Assembly: GCA_964387425.1 (NCBI GenBank)
Contig: CAYLXP010000005.1
Location: 4,117-68,116, forward strand
Length of the DNA stretch: 64,000 bases
Reading direction: 5' to 3'
Source of the DNA: CAYLXP01 sp964387425
Lineage (GTDB): Bacteria > Verrucomicrobiota > Kiritimatiellia > UBA8416
Shown here: positions 27,842 through 36,023 of the stretch, piece after piece
How positions within the stretch are numbered: the stretch's first letter is position 1
Layout: each line of letters begins with the position of its first letter
The notes under the pieces: generated by a model
Database searches by the model: none
Told to the model about the DNA's origin: nothing
Seen by the model: the letters and a program-made list of their open reading frames with translations, nothing else
Position numbers and translations under genes: made by a program

Positions 27842-28001
27842 TGTCGCTTGCTCACAGCCACGGCGACGATCTTCTCTCGACTTGGAGGGCAGAATCAAGC
27901 CGTCCAATACGTGTGTTGGTTGCGTTACAATCTTAGCAGTGGATTCTAATGGCAGAAACGGGATCAACTGTGTGACTCTTGCACAAAGGAGGGCTGAACT
28001 G

Positions 28002-28184
28002 ATGAGTGAAGACCAAGTTGTTCTCACCGATGTGAGGATCCCATTCGGGAGGATGGTCATGATCATCCTCAAGTTCATGCTGGCGTCCATCCCGGCCGTG
28101 TTGCTGCTCTATGCGGTCATCTTCGCGATAATGCTGATCTGTGGTGTCGGCATTGGAGGATGCGCGGCATTGCTGTCACAGTAG
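28002..28184 (+). CDS. Small hypothetical membrane protein
   Basis: The 60-residue product has a short polar start (MSEDQVVLTDVRIPFGRMV) and one long hydrophobic stretch (MIILKFMLASIPAVLLLYAV and onward to LICGVGIG). AAAGGAGG is well placed before the ATG at 28002. I do not recognise the family. It precedes another small unknown gene by 15 bases, so the pair is probably an operon. Confidence 0.7.
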   Translation: MSEDQVVLTDVRIPFGRMVMIILKFMLASIPAVLLLYAVIFAIMLICGVGIGGCAALLSQ

Positions 28185-28199
28185 GAAAGGAGAATCGAT

Positions 28200-28502
28200 A
28201 TGCCGGATGCCACAAACTACCTGGCGCTACTCCGTGAACGCGGTATTCTTGGCTGGAAGGCTCTTGGCCGTCAGCTCTATCGAGAAATACCCAAGGACGA
28301 GAACCATCGGCTCTCCAAGACTCAGATCGAGAGCTACCTGCAGCACTCCCTGGGACTCACCAGGGATCGAGCGGCGGAGCTCCTTCGCGCCCTGAATGAC
28401 ATTGGGATACTGGAAGCGGTTGAGGGGGCAGACAGAGGCGAGAAGCTCTTTGCTCTCCACAAGGAAGTGTCTGCAGAAGAAGCAACGGCGGATAGCGAAT
28501 AG
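28200..28502 (+). CDS. Hypothetical protein, small and helical
   Basis: The 100-residue protein has a charged, predominantly helical sequence (LRERGILGWKALGRQLYREI, then SKTQIESYLQHSLGLTRDRAAELLRALNDIGIL). The second half looks helix-turn-helix-like (alternating helices ending in GILEAVEGADRGEKLFAL, as in small wing motifs), but I cannot assign a family. AGGAAAGGAGAA precedes the ATG. It is paired with the small membrane protein upstream and followed 11 bases later by the GH9-like gene. Confidence 0.6.
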   Translation: MPDATNYLALLRERGILGWKALGRQLYREIPKDENHRLSKTQIESYLQHSLGLTRDRAAELLRALNDIGILEAVEGADRGEKLFALHKEVSAEEATADSE

Positions 28503-28513
28503 GAATCGAAGAG

Positions 28514-30883
28514 ATGCATCCACGTGGTTCTTGGTTTAGGAGCACGTGCATGGGACATAGCCTCGGCTTGATCGCGGCTGGTCTCATGTTAATAGCGCTA
28601 ACCGCGCGCGAAGCTGAAGCCGATGCGCCCGGGGTCACCCACCTGTCCACGGTGGCTCCCGACATCCTCGCCGTGACCATTGACCAGGGGCGCGTGGAGT
28701 ATGGCCGGCAGGTCCCTTACGAGCCGCACCCGGCCGACACGGTCGACCGGACGACACACACGCATTGGGTGCGCCGCGAGGGGCAGTTCATCGGGTCACT
28801 GGTGGGCAAGCAGCAAAGGACTCTGTTTACGCCTGACCGTCTCGTGCGCGGCTCTGTCAATGCAGCGACGTTGGACGCGCTGGAGACCTACTCGGTCACA
28901 TGCGGAGGGAATGCGGTCGGTATCCGCGCGGTCTGCCGCAAGACGAAGCCAACCGGCATTGCGCGCGTGGCCGAATGGAGTTTCCAAGCGCCCCTCAGGC
29001 ACGTGGTGTACCTGGAGCTCGAGCGCCCGCTCGTGGCCGGAAAGCGGTGCACGGTGCGCTTCAAGAACGGACTGCCCGGCAGGGATTTCGTGTACAAACC
29101 GGCTGAGTTGCGAAGCGAGGCCGTGCATGTGAGCCATGTGGGCTTCCGTCCCGATGATCCGGCCAAAGTGGCATTTCTGTCCTGCTGGATGGGAACCGGC
29201 GGCGGCTATCCTTACCGGGAGGGGATGGCATTCCGTGTGCTGGAACACAAGAGCGGCAGGGTGGTACTCGAGGGAAGAGCGGAACTGTCCAAGGCTGCCC
29301 AAGATCGCACGGAAGACGCCTACAAGAACAACTTCAATGGAACGGACGTGTACGTCCTCGACTTTTCCGCGCTCCGCAGGCCGGGCACGTACCGCGTGTT
29401 TGTGGATGGCGTCGGCTGCTCGTATCCGTTCGCCGTCCGGGAAGACACATGGCGCCGGGCTTTCTATGTGAGCTGCCGCGGTTTCTACCATCAGCGTAGC
29501 GGTATTGCGCTCGGACCACCGCATACGGACTTCCGGCGCCCGCGGGGCTTCCACCCGGATGACGGGGTCAAGGTATACGCCTCCACGACCGCGCTCATGG
29601 ATACGAAGAACGGTTTGAGCCAGGAGGGCTCAAACTTCGGCAATCTTGTCGAAGGGCGAACCGATCGTGTTGTGCCCAACGCGTGGGGTGGCTACATGGA
29701 TGCAGGGGACTGGGACCGTCGGATCCAGCACTTGGTTGTCTCGAACTACCTGCTTGAGCTCGCCCTGTTGCACGAAGGCTACTTCCGGGAGTTGAAGCTC
29801 AACATTCCGGAGTCGGGCAATGCTCTGCCGGACGTCGTGGACGAGGCGCTCTTCAACCTGGATTGCTACCGCCGTATGCAGACGAAGGACGGTGGCATAC
29901 GCGGCGGTATCGAGTCGGAGGAGCATCCCCGCCAGGGGGAGGGGAGTTGGCAGGAGTCGCTGGCCATCATGGCCTATGCGCCCGGCGTATGGTCAAGCTA
30001 CGTGTACGCGGGAACCGCGGCACGCGCGTCCCTCTGTCTTGAGCGATACGACAGGAAGCTCGCCGGCACCTATCGGGAAAGCGCGATACGCGCGATGGAG
30101 TGGGCGGAGCGCGAGTTGCCGGAGCGTGAGGGCAAGAGCGATCCCCATGCCGTACACGACAGTCGGAACCTGGCGTCGGCGGAGCTCTTCCGCCTGACCG
30201 GCGACAAGCGATGGCATGACGTGTTCCTGGCCACGAGCTTCCTCAAGAAGCCCGGGACGCCCCTGTACCAGTGGAACAGCCACGAACAACGTGACGCCGC
30301 TTGGGTATACGCGCGCACGCGGCAACCAGGTATGGACGAGGGTGTGCAGCGAAACTGCATCCAGGCCATCCAGGCCGAGGCCAATGACCGGGTGACATGG
30401 TGCTACAAAACCGGGTTCCGCTGGACCAAGGATCCGTGGCGCCCCCTGGGGTGGGGTGCCGCTACGTCGCCGGATACCTTGAGCCTGGTTCGAGCACATG
30501 CACTGACCGGGGACGAGAAGTACTTGAAAGCTATAGTGTTGGCGTGTGGCACGGGAACCGGAGCGAATCCGGTCAACATCTGCTACACAACGGGATTGGG
30601 GCACGACTGGCCGCGGAGCCCGCTACACGTCGATTCCCGGGTCATGCGTTGTCCGCCTCCCCCCGGGCTGACCGTGTTCGGACCCGTGGATGTGAAGCGT
30701 GAGCAGAAGCGCAAGTACTACATTCTGGAGAAGCACAACTTCTGGCATCCTTCCCCGTACCAATGGCCGTCGCTGGAGGCGTTCTGGGATGTTTTCTGGT
30801 ATCCGTCCATGTGTGAGTATACCGTCCAGAGTCCAATGGCAATCACGGCCTACACTTGGGGTTACCTGGCGGCACGCAAGTGA
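28514..30883 (+). CDS. Secreted glycoside hydrolase family 9-like protein
   Basis: The 789-residue protein has a signal peptide (hydrophobic GLIAAGLMLIALTAREAEA), an N-terminal region of unknown type, an Ig-like CelD_N domain (residues ~205-320: VSHVGFRPDDPAKVAF to RPGTYRVFVDG) and a GH9-type (alpha/alpha)6 barrel with GGYMDAGDWDRR (catalytic base region), ESGNALPDVVDEAL and a C-terminal CEYTVQSPMAITAYTWGYLA that aligns with the catalytic-acid region. GH9 enzymes are mostly endoglucanases or related beta-glucan hydrolases, but divergence here leaves the substrate open. A sulfatase gene follows 41 bases later. Confidence 0.78.
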   Translation: MHPRGSWFRSTCMGHSLGLIAAGLMLIALTAREAEADAPGVTHLSTVAPDILAVTIDQGRVEYGRQVPYEPHPADTVDRTTHTHWVRREGQFIGSLVGKQQRTLFTPDRLVRGSVNAATLDALETYSVTCGGNAVGIRAVCRKTKPTGIARVAEWSFQAPLRHVVYLELERPLVAGKRCTVRFKNGLPGRDFVYKPAELRSEAVHVSHVGFRPDDPAKVAFLSCWMGTGGGYPYREGMAFRVLEHKSGRVVLEGRAELSKAAQDRTEDAYKNNFNGTDVYVLDFSALRRPGTYRVFVDGVGCSYPFAVREDTWRRAFYVSCRGFYHQRSGIALGPPHTDFRRPRGFHPDDGVKVYASTTALMDTKNGLSQEGSNFGNLVEGRTDRVVPNAWGGYMDAGDWDRRIQHLVVSNYLLELALLHEGYFRELKLNIPESGNALPDVVDEALFNLDCYRRMQTKDGGIRGGIESEEHPRQGEGSWQESLAIMAYAPGVWSSYVYAGTAARASLCLERYDRKLAGTYRESAIRAMEWAERELPEREGKSDPHAVHDSRNLASAELFRLTGDKRWHDVFLATSFLKKPGTPLYQWNSHEQRDAAWVYARTRQPGMDEGVQRNCIQAIQAEANDRVTWCYKTGFRWTKDPWRPLGWGAATSPDTLSLVRAHALTGDEKYLKAIVLACGTGTGANPVNICYTTGLGHDWPRSPLHVDSRVMRCPPPPGLTVFGPVDVKREQKRKYYILEKHNFWHPSPYQWPSLEAFWDVFWYPSMCEYTVQSPMAITAYTWGYLAARK

Positions 30884-30924
30884 GACCGAGCACTTGACAC
30901 GCATGGCGTCTGACGGAGGTTTGG

Positions 30925-32667
30925 ATGAAACGCAGTTTGATTCTGATGGCTGGCGTCGTGCTGGCGTCTGTGGCTATGGCCGGGCAGCAGCCCAACGTGG
31001 TTCTTATTCTGATCGACGACCTCAGCCACTATGGCATTACGGCTTACGGGGCGAACAAGATCAGTTCAACGGAGGGGTACTTCACGGACGTGGAGTTCGA
31101 GACGCCGCGCATCGACAGCCTGGCGAAGGATGGTTTGCGGTGTGATTACGCCTACGCTTACCCGCTGTGCGAACCGTCGCGCATCGCACTCATGTCCGGC
31201 ATGAACAACATCCGCAACTACCACCAGTGCAAATCGCAGCACGCCTCCGACATTACCTTTGGAGACCTGTTCCAGCGCGCGGGCTACACGACCTGCATCG
31301 TTGGAAAATGGAAACAGACCCGCGGAACCACGGCGACTCACGGCAAGGACTACATCTGCGAATTTGGCTGGGACGAGTTTTGCTGTTTCGACGTCGTCTA
31401 CGAAGGATATCGAATGATGGATCCGGACATCGTGGAGAACGGGAAATTCATGAAGTACAAGGGCATCGATCCCAAAACCGGCCGGCGGTGCTACGGTCCC
31501 GACATCTTCAACCGGTATGCTCTCGACTTCATCGACCGTAGCCAGGGCAGGCCCTTCTTCCTCTACTATTCCATGGTGCTGATGCACGATGAACACACGC
31601 CAACTCCGGACACGCGGCCCGAGAGCATCTTTGATGACCACGACATCACGAAACCCAGCAAGTATGGGTTCATGAAAGGCGACGACCGGCGTTACTTCCC
31701 CGACATGCTGGCCTATACCGACAAGCTGGTTGGGAAGATCCTGGATAAGCTTGATGAGCTGGGACTGGCCGAGGATACGCTCGTGATCGTGATGGGGGAT
31801 AACGGCACGAAGGAGTCATTCTCGCACACCCTGCCGGACGGGACCGTTTTTCGGGGCGATAAGGGCAGCAACAAGGAAGGCGGGCTGCATGTGCCGCTCC
31901 TCCTGCGTTCGCCTGGAGAAATCCCTGCGCAAGCGACCTACGCGGGTATGGTCAATCTAACCGATGTTCTGCCCACGCTTTGTGAGGCCGCCGGCATTGA
32001 CCACCCTAACCGGGATGCTCTGGACGGTATCAGCTTCTGGCCGCAGGCCACCGGCAAAGCTACGGGAGAACACCGCCCCCATATCTACACCTGGTACAAC
32101 GGCAACAACAAATCAAGCGATCCCGATAACGTGATCGAGTATGCCTTCACCAAGGATTTCAAGCGCTACGCTCCGAGCAAACTCTATCCTGAAGGACGCT
32201 TCTTCGACCTGCGCACTGATCTGTTTGAAGAGGCCGGCGCCGAGAAGAAGAAGGTGCCAAAAGTCTGGAACAAGTGGCACTACAGCGGCCTGGACGTGAA
32301 GACGCTGACTCCCGAACAGAATCGCGCATATGCGTACCTGGGAGGCGTGCTCCGAGAGAAAACGTACGTTCCGGTCGAGCAGGTGCGGATCGTGAAAGGA
32401 GAGGCACCCCTGCGGGCCGGGGGCAGCAAGCAACTCCGTTGTCGCGTCTATCCGGAGAACGCCACGCGGCGCGGCATTGTCTGGGAGTCCGGCGCCCCGT
32501 CCATTGCTTCCGTCGACAAGTTCGGCAAGCTCACCGGCCACCGAAAAGGCACGGTCACCATCACCGCCTACTCTTGGGACGACGCGATTCCATTGGCCGA
32601 CGGCAAGAGCGCCGAATACAGAACCAACGGCATCCAACACACCGTGGAGATCTCTATCGTCGAATAG
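30925..32667 (+). CDS. Secreted S1 sulfatase with C-terminal Big_2 domain
   Basis: The 580-residue protein has a signal peptide (MKRSLILMAGVVLASVAMAG) and the S1 sulfatase core: metal ligands LIDDL, formylglycine motif C82-E-P-S-R (LCEPSRIALMSG), VGKWKQTRG and IVMGDNGTKES. The C-terminal ~90 residues form a bacterial Ig-like (Big_2) domain (VRIVKGEAPLRAGGSKQLRC to GTVTITAYSWDD), unusual for a sulfatase and suggestive of surface or substrate attachment. It needs a formylglycine-generating enzyme, not seen in the window. It probably removes sulfate from a polysaccharide. Confidence 0.93.
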   Translation: MKRSLILMAGVVLASVAMAGQQPNVVLILIDDLSHYGITAYGANKISSTEGYFTDVEFETPRIDSLAKDGLRCDYAYAYPLCEPSRIALMSGMNNIRNYHQCKSQHASDITFGDLFQRAGYTTCIVGKWKQTRGTTATHGKDYICEFGWDEFCCFDVVYEGYRMMDPDIVENGKFMKYKGIDPKTGRRCYGPDIFNRYALDFIDRSQGRPFFLYYSMVLMHDEHTPTPDTRPESIFDDHDITKPSKYGFMKGDDRRYFPDMLAYTDKLVGKILDKLDELGLAEDTLVIVMGDNGTKESFSHTLPDGTVFRGDKGSNKEGGLHVPLLLRSPGEIPAQATYAGMVNLTDVLPTLCEAAGIDHPNRDALDGISFWPQATGKATGEHRPHIYTWYNGNNKSSDPDNVIEYAFTKDFKRYAPSKLYPEGRFFDLRTDLFEEAGAEKKKVPKVWNKWHYSGLDVKTLTPEQNRAYAYLGGVLREKTYVPVEQVRIVKGEAPLRAGGSKQLRCRVYPENATRRGIVWESGAPSIASVDKFGKLTGHRKGTVTITAYSWDDAIPLADGKSAEYRTNGIQHTVEISIVE

Positions 32668-32707
32668 GGGTGTGATGCGAGCAACGGGGCGAGATTAGGG
32701 CGAGAGG

Positions 32708-34099
32708 CTAAGGTCTTTTGCGGGACTTCAGGTCTTCCTCGACCTTGTCTTTGCGCAGGGGGCGGACCGACTTGATCTCGGCGTTCATGATGGTCTTGAA
32801 GATGCCGGGGTGGGTCTCGAGTTTGACGTTCCGCTGGGCATCGACTTCGATCAGGATGCCGCGGTAAACCTCGGTCTCCGTCTTCACCTCGTAGTTTGGA
32901 ATGAAGCGCCGTGGGAGGCGGTAGTGCTTGGTGAAGATCTCGTCCCGGATGATGTTGATCTCCTTCTTGGTCTCGTAGTAGCCGGGCTTGGTCAGGGTGA
33001 GCACGTGGACGCCGCAGGGAATCAGGTTCGCGGAGAAGGGCTGCGAGACGCGATCCGTGCGGTTGGTGTCGGCCGTCGTGAATCCGAGCTTCTTTCCGTC
33101 CAGCAGAATCTCCACGCCGGCGGGTTCGGTCGTGAGGGAAATGCCGCCGGCATTGCGTTGCAGGCGGAACTCTTCAACGATCTTCTGGGCGCGGCCAATC
33201 TCGACATTGCGCAGCATGATGTCATGCGCCTTCATCTCGGCGCGGACACGGTAGGTGCCGGGTTTGAGTTTCGTCATCTTGACGGGCGCCTTGCCGCGGA
33301 ACTGGTTGTCGACATAGATGCGGGCGCCTTCGGGAATGGATACGATCTCAAGGTCCGAGGGGATCGCTTTGAGTACAGCGGTAATGGTCTGGTTCTCTCC
33401 CGCCGAGAGTTTGAGTGATTCGCTGTAGGGTTCAAACCCGGCGAGGCTCAGCTCAAGTGTGGCGGTTCCGGACGGGATGCGCTCGATGGTGCAGGGGGTC
33501 TCGCCGCGGGCTACTCCGTTGAGCGTAACGTCCGCGCCCGGTGGCTCGGAGTCGACCGCCAGGGCAGCCGAATCGGACGTGAGTTTAACGTCGAACTTCT
33601 GTGGGCTGCGCCCCTTGATGTTCATCTCGATCTCCTTGGAGATGAAACCGGGCTTGCTCAAGCGGGCCCGGTAGCGTCCCAGCGGGAGGTCGGTGATGAG
33701 GGTTGGTGTGGTGCCGCGGTGGGCCCCGGCGATCTCAACCTCTACATCGGCGGGGGTCGACTGAATCAGGATTAGCCCGTGAATAGGCTCCAGGCGGATC
33801 TCTTCGCTGGACCGTGATCCGGGGATGAGATCGATCGTTCGGCGGACCGGGTGATGATTGCGCTTCTCGGCCACCAACAGGTGCTTGCCGGGTGAAAGGG
33901 CGGTCACGGTGACGGGGGCCTCGCCCCTTGGCTTGCCATCGATCGTGATCGTGGCACCGGCGGGTTCGGAGATAATGTGGACCTGTGCCGGTTCACCGCG
34001 GGCTGTCGACAGGAGCATGAAGGCAACCAGGGCGGCACGTGCCGAGACGGCAACGGCCCGGATGCGGGGGCGACAGCGTTTGCGATTTCGTGTGATCAT
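32708..34099 (-). CDS. PEGA-repeat envelope protein
   Basis: The 463-residue protein has an N-terminal export signal (AALVAFMLLSTARG) and five PEGA-type beta modules in tandem: around residues 38, 108, 180, 248 and 318 (e.g. IISEPAGATITIDGKPRGEAP, VDSEPPGADVTLNGVARGE, VSIPEGARIYVDNQFRGKAP). The C-terminal part (TKHYRLPRRFIPNYEVKTET and onward) is unlike PEGA. PEGA modules are common in surface and cell-wall proteins. It starts within the stop codon of the FHA gene and is clearly co-translated with it. Function unknown. Confidence 0.85.
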   Translation of the reverse strand: MITRNRKRCRPRIRAVAVSARAALVAFMLLSTARGEPAQVHIISEPAGATITIDGKPRGEAPVTVTALSPGKHLLVAEKRNHHPVRRTIDLIPGSRSSEEIRLEPIHGLILIQSTPADVEVEIAGAHRGTTPTLITDLPLGRYRARLSKPGFISKEIEMNIKGRSPQKFDVKLTSDSAALAVDSEPPGADVTLNGVARGETPCTIERIPSGTATLELSLAGFEPYSESLKLSAGENQTITAVLKAIPSDLEIVSIPEGARIYVDNQFRGKAPVKMTKLKPGTYRVRAEMKAHDIMLRNVEIGRAQKIVEEFRLQRNAGGISLTTEPAGVEILLDGKKLGFTTADTNRTDRVSQPFSANLIPCGVHVLTLTKPGYYETKKEINIIRDEIFTKHYRLPRRFIPNYEVKTETEVYRGILIEVDAQRNVKLETHPGIFKTIMNAEIKSVRPLRKDKVEEDLKSRKRP

Positions 34100-35421
34100 T
34101 TCAGCGATTCCAATCGGGCATCAACTTCAACCAGTTTCTTGCGCGCTTCAATGTGGCGTGCATCTTCACGATCGGGGATCAATTCCATCAGGATGCGCAG
34201 CTCTGCGGCCGCCGTGGCCCATTCGCGCAGGCGGATGGCGCGCTCGGCCTGGAAATTCTGTTCCTCATAGCGCTTGGTCAAGTCTTCCTGGCAGGTGGTC
34301 CGCGAGGCGAGAATGTCGGGATAGAAATCGGGCTTTTCTTCGACGGTTTCAAGATACCACTCGGATTCATCGAAGCTCTTGATGGCAGCGGACAGGTTGC
34401 CGAGGGCAACGAGGCGCTCGGCGTAGAGCTTCTTGCCGAGCAGGTAGGCGTCGTTGGACATGGCAAGCAGCTTCTCGGTGGAGAACTGGATCGCCCAGAG
34501 CCCAAGTTCGACGCGACCGAAGTCCTCGAGCTTCTGTCGGACGACCGTGAAGACATCGGGTTCAACACGGTTGAGGACACGCGTCTGCTGCGTGTCCAAG
34601 CCAATGGTCATGGAGATGGTGCGCTGTTCCAGGGCCTTGGGGTTCACGCCCTTGTACTCCGGCTCAAGGTCAAAGAAACCGGATTCGCCCAGGTCTTCCG
34701 TCAGCCCCTCGATCAGTTCCTCACTGACTTCTTTGCTCTCGCGGACGGTGCGATTATTCTGCAGGTCATCGATCGCAATGGAGAGTACGCGTTCCGGGGA
34801 GATCGTGAGGTGATAGTGGAAGATGTTCTCGTCGGAGGCTTCAACTTTCTCATAGTCGACGCTGAGTGTGAGGTCCACCTTCGGTGGCGCGACGGGAACC
34901 GGTGGCGGTGGCGGGGGAGTCCGGTTCATCGCTTTGTGCATGAAGATGCCGATCGTTGCGGCCACCACGATGATAAGCACGGTGATGAGCGGACCGAGAC
35001 CAATCCGGCGTTGCGCCCTTGCCGGCGCATGGCTGTCCCTGCTGAGTCCGAGGTCAACGGGGGCAACGGTGCGTGTTGCCGGCGCCTCCGGCGCCGCCGC
35101 CGGGGGGGGCGCGGCCATTCCACGCCCGTCCTGCGTTATTTGCAGAACCGTATCGCCGATCGTGATGCGATCTCCGCAGCGCAGGGGGGACTCGAACGTA
35201 GGTTCGCCGTTGAGAAGCGTTTCGTTGGCGCTGCCGAGGTCGGTAATCCAGAGCCCGTCTTCCTTGAAGAAGAGCCGGCAGTGGTGTCGGGAAAGCATGG
35301 GATCCACGAGGACGATGTCGTTCTTTGACGAGCGTCCGACGCGGGCACCTTCGGCAGGAACGGTGAAAGTCTTGCCGGTGTCCTCTCCCTGCTCGACCAG
35401 TATGTGAGTATTCTCGCTCAT
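34096..35421 (-). CDS. FHA-domain membrane protein
   Basis: The 441-residue protein has a cytoplasmic FHA domain at its start (VGRSSKNDIVLVDPMLSRHHC and LGSANETLLNG, the phosphothreonine-binding residues), then a proline/alanine-rich linker, one membrane helix (LGPLITVLIIVVAATIGIFM) and a ~250-residue presumably extracytoplasmic part rich in charged helices. The start at 35421 begins 17 residues before the FHA core; a longer frame has no obvious ribosome site and its extra sequence is unlike FHA proteins. Overlap with the PEGA gene indicates one operon. FHA suggests regulation by Ser/Thr kinases. Confidence 0.85.
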   Translation of the reverse strand: MSENTHILVEQGEDTGKTFTVPAEGARVGRSSKNDIVLVDPMLSRHHCRLFFKEDGLWITDLGSANETLLNGEPTFESPLRCGDRITIGDTVLQITQDGRGMAAPPPAAAPEAPATRTVAPVDLGLSRDSHAPARAQRRIGLGPLITVLIIVVAATIGIFMHKAMNRTPPPPPPVPVAPPKVDLTLSVDYEKVEASDENIFHYHLTISPERVLSIAIDDLQNNRTVRESKEVSEELIEGLTEDLGESGFFDLEPEYKGVNPKALEQRTISMTIGLDTQQTRVLNRVEPDVFTVVRQKLEDFGRVELGLWAIQFSTEKLLAMSNDAYLLGKKLYAERLVALGNLSAAIKSFDESEWYLETVEEKPDFYPDILASRTTCQEDLTKRYEEQNFQAERAIRLREWATAAAELRILMELIPDREDARHIEARKKLVEVDARLESLK

Positions 35422-35545
35422 ACGCGTTAAGTATACATAGCAGATGGTACACGCCGCTGCAAGTCGAGGCAATTGCGCTGTTCGCAAAGAGTTGATGGTT
35501 AGCGTGTTGCAGGAACGGAAAATGAGCGCTTACCCCACGTCAGGA

Positions 35546-35612
35546 GGCGTTAGGCGCTAGGCTTTAGTAGCTAGGTTGGGAAATAGAGACCTAGCTACTA
35601 GCACCTAATCAC
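35546..35612. repeat. Inverted repeat of TAGTAGCTAGGT units
   Basis: TAGTAGCTAGGT (35565-35576) and ACCTAGCTACTA (35589-35600) form a perfect 12-bp inverted pair with a 12-base loop, within longer imperfect TAGGCGCTAG-type sequence. It lies in a 602-bp stretch (35422-36023) that holds repeats and hairpins but no credible gene. Confidence 0.6.
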
Positions 35613-35613
35613 T

Positions 35614-35644
35614 GCTCTTTGCGCTGGGGTACAGCGCAAAGAGC
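35614..35644. repeat. 13-bp-stem hairpin
   Basis: GCTCTTTGCGCTG and CAGCGCAAAGAGC form a perfect 13-bp stem with a 5-base loop (GGGTA). No T-run follows on either side, so it is not a clear terminator. It is part of the repeat-rich gap upstream of the FHA gene. Confidence 0.6.
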
Positions 35645-35789
35645 CAAAAGTCACAGCGAGTTTTCCGCGTTCTTGGTGGGGACGGGCGGACGTGGTGTAG
35701 ACTGAGGAAGGGGATCTGCTGACCATGAGTTAGTGCCGTCGGTGGGTTGTGTGGTGTTCTTTGAATTGGAGAGATGCCGAGACAGCAAC

Positions 35790-35944
35790 GGTAGGGCTGA
35801 CCGTCCCGGTCGGCCGGGATCAACGCATGAGATCGTCTCTTCTCTCTAGGCTGCCGAGCCACTGACGTTCAGGATTCGGCAACCGTCGGTGATCATCCTG
35901 AGTCCAGTTCGTATCCCGGTCGGGCCTGAGGCCCAACCCTACCA
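35790..35944. repeat. REP family B pair, outward-facing relative to RAYT copies
   Basis: GGTAGGGCTGACCGTCCCGG...CCGGGATCAACG (35790-35825) and CCCGGTCGGGCCTGAGGCCC...CCTACCA (35914-35944) are two REP units in opposite orientation. They match the units in the 124-bp repeats around the transposase at 51.5-52.3 kb, but here the unit order is reversed. This supports trans mobilisation by that transposase. Confidence 0.65.
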
Positions 35945-36023
35945 ATAAGGAGTCTGGACAAACCGAAGCCGCAGAAGCTTCGGTGCTCTGCTGCCGGCAC
36001 CCCGGTCTTACACGGTTTGTTGT

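Noticed and set aside
35605..35862. 85-codon frame on the minus strand in the repeat-rich gap
   Set aside because: It consists of REP and hairpin sequence, has no ribosome site and no recognisable fold.
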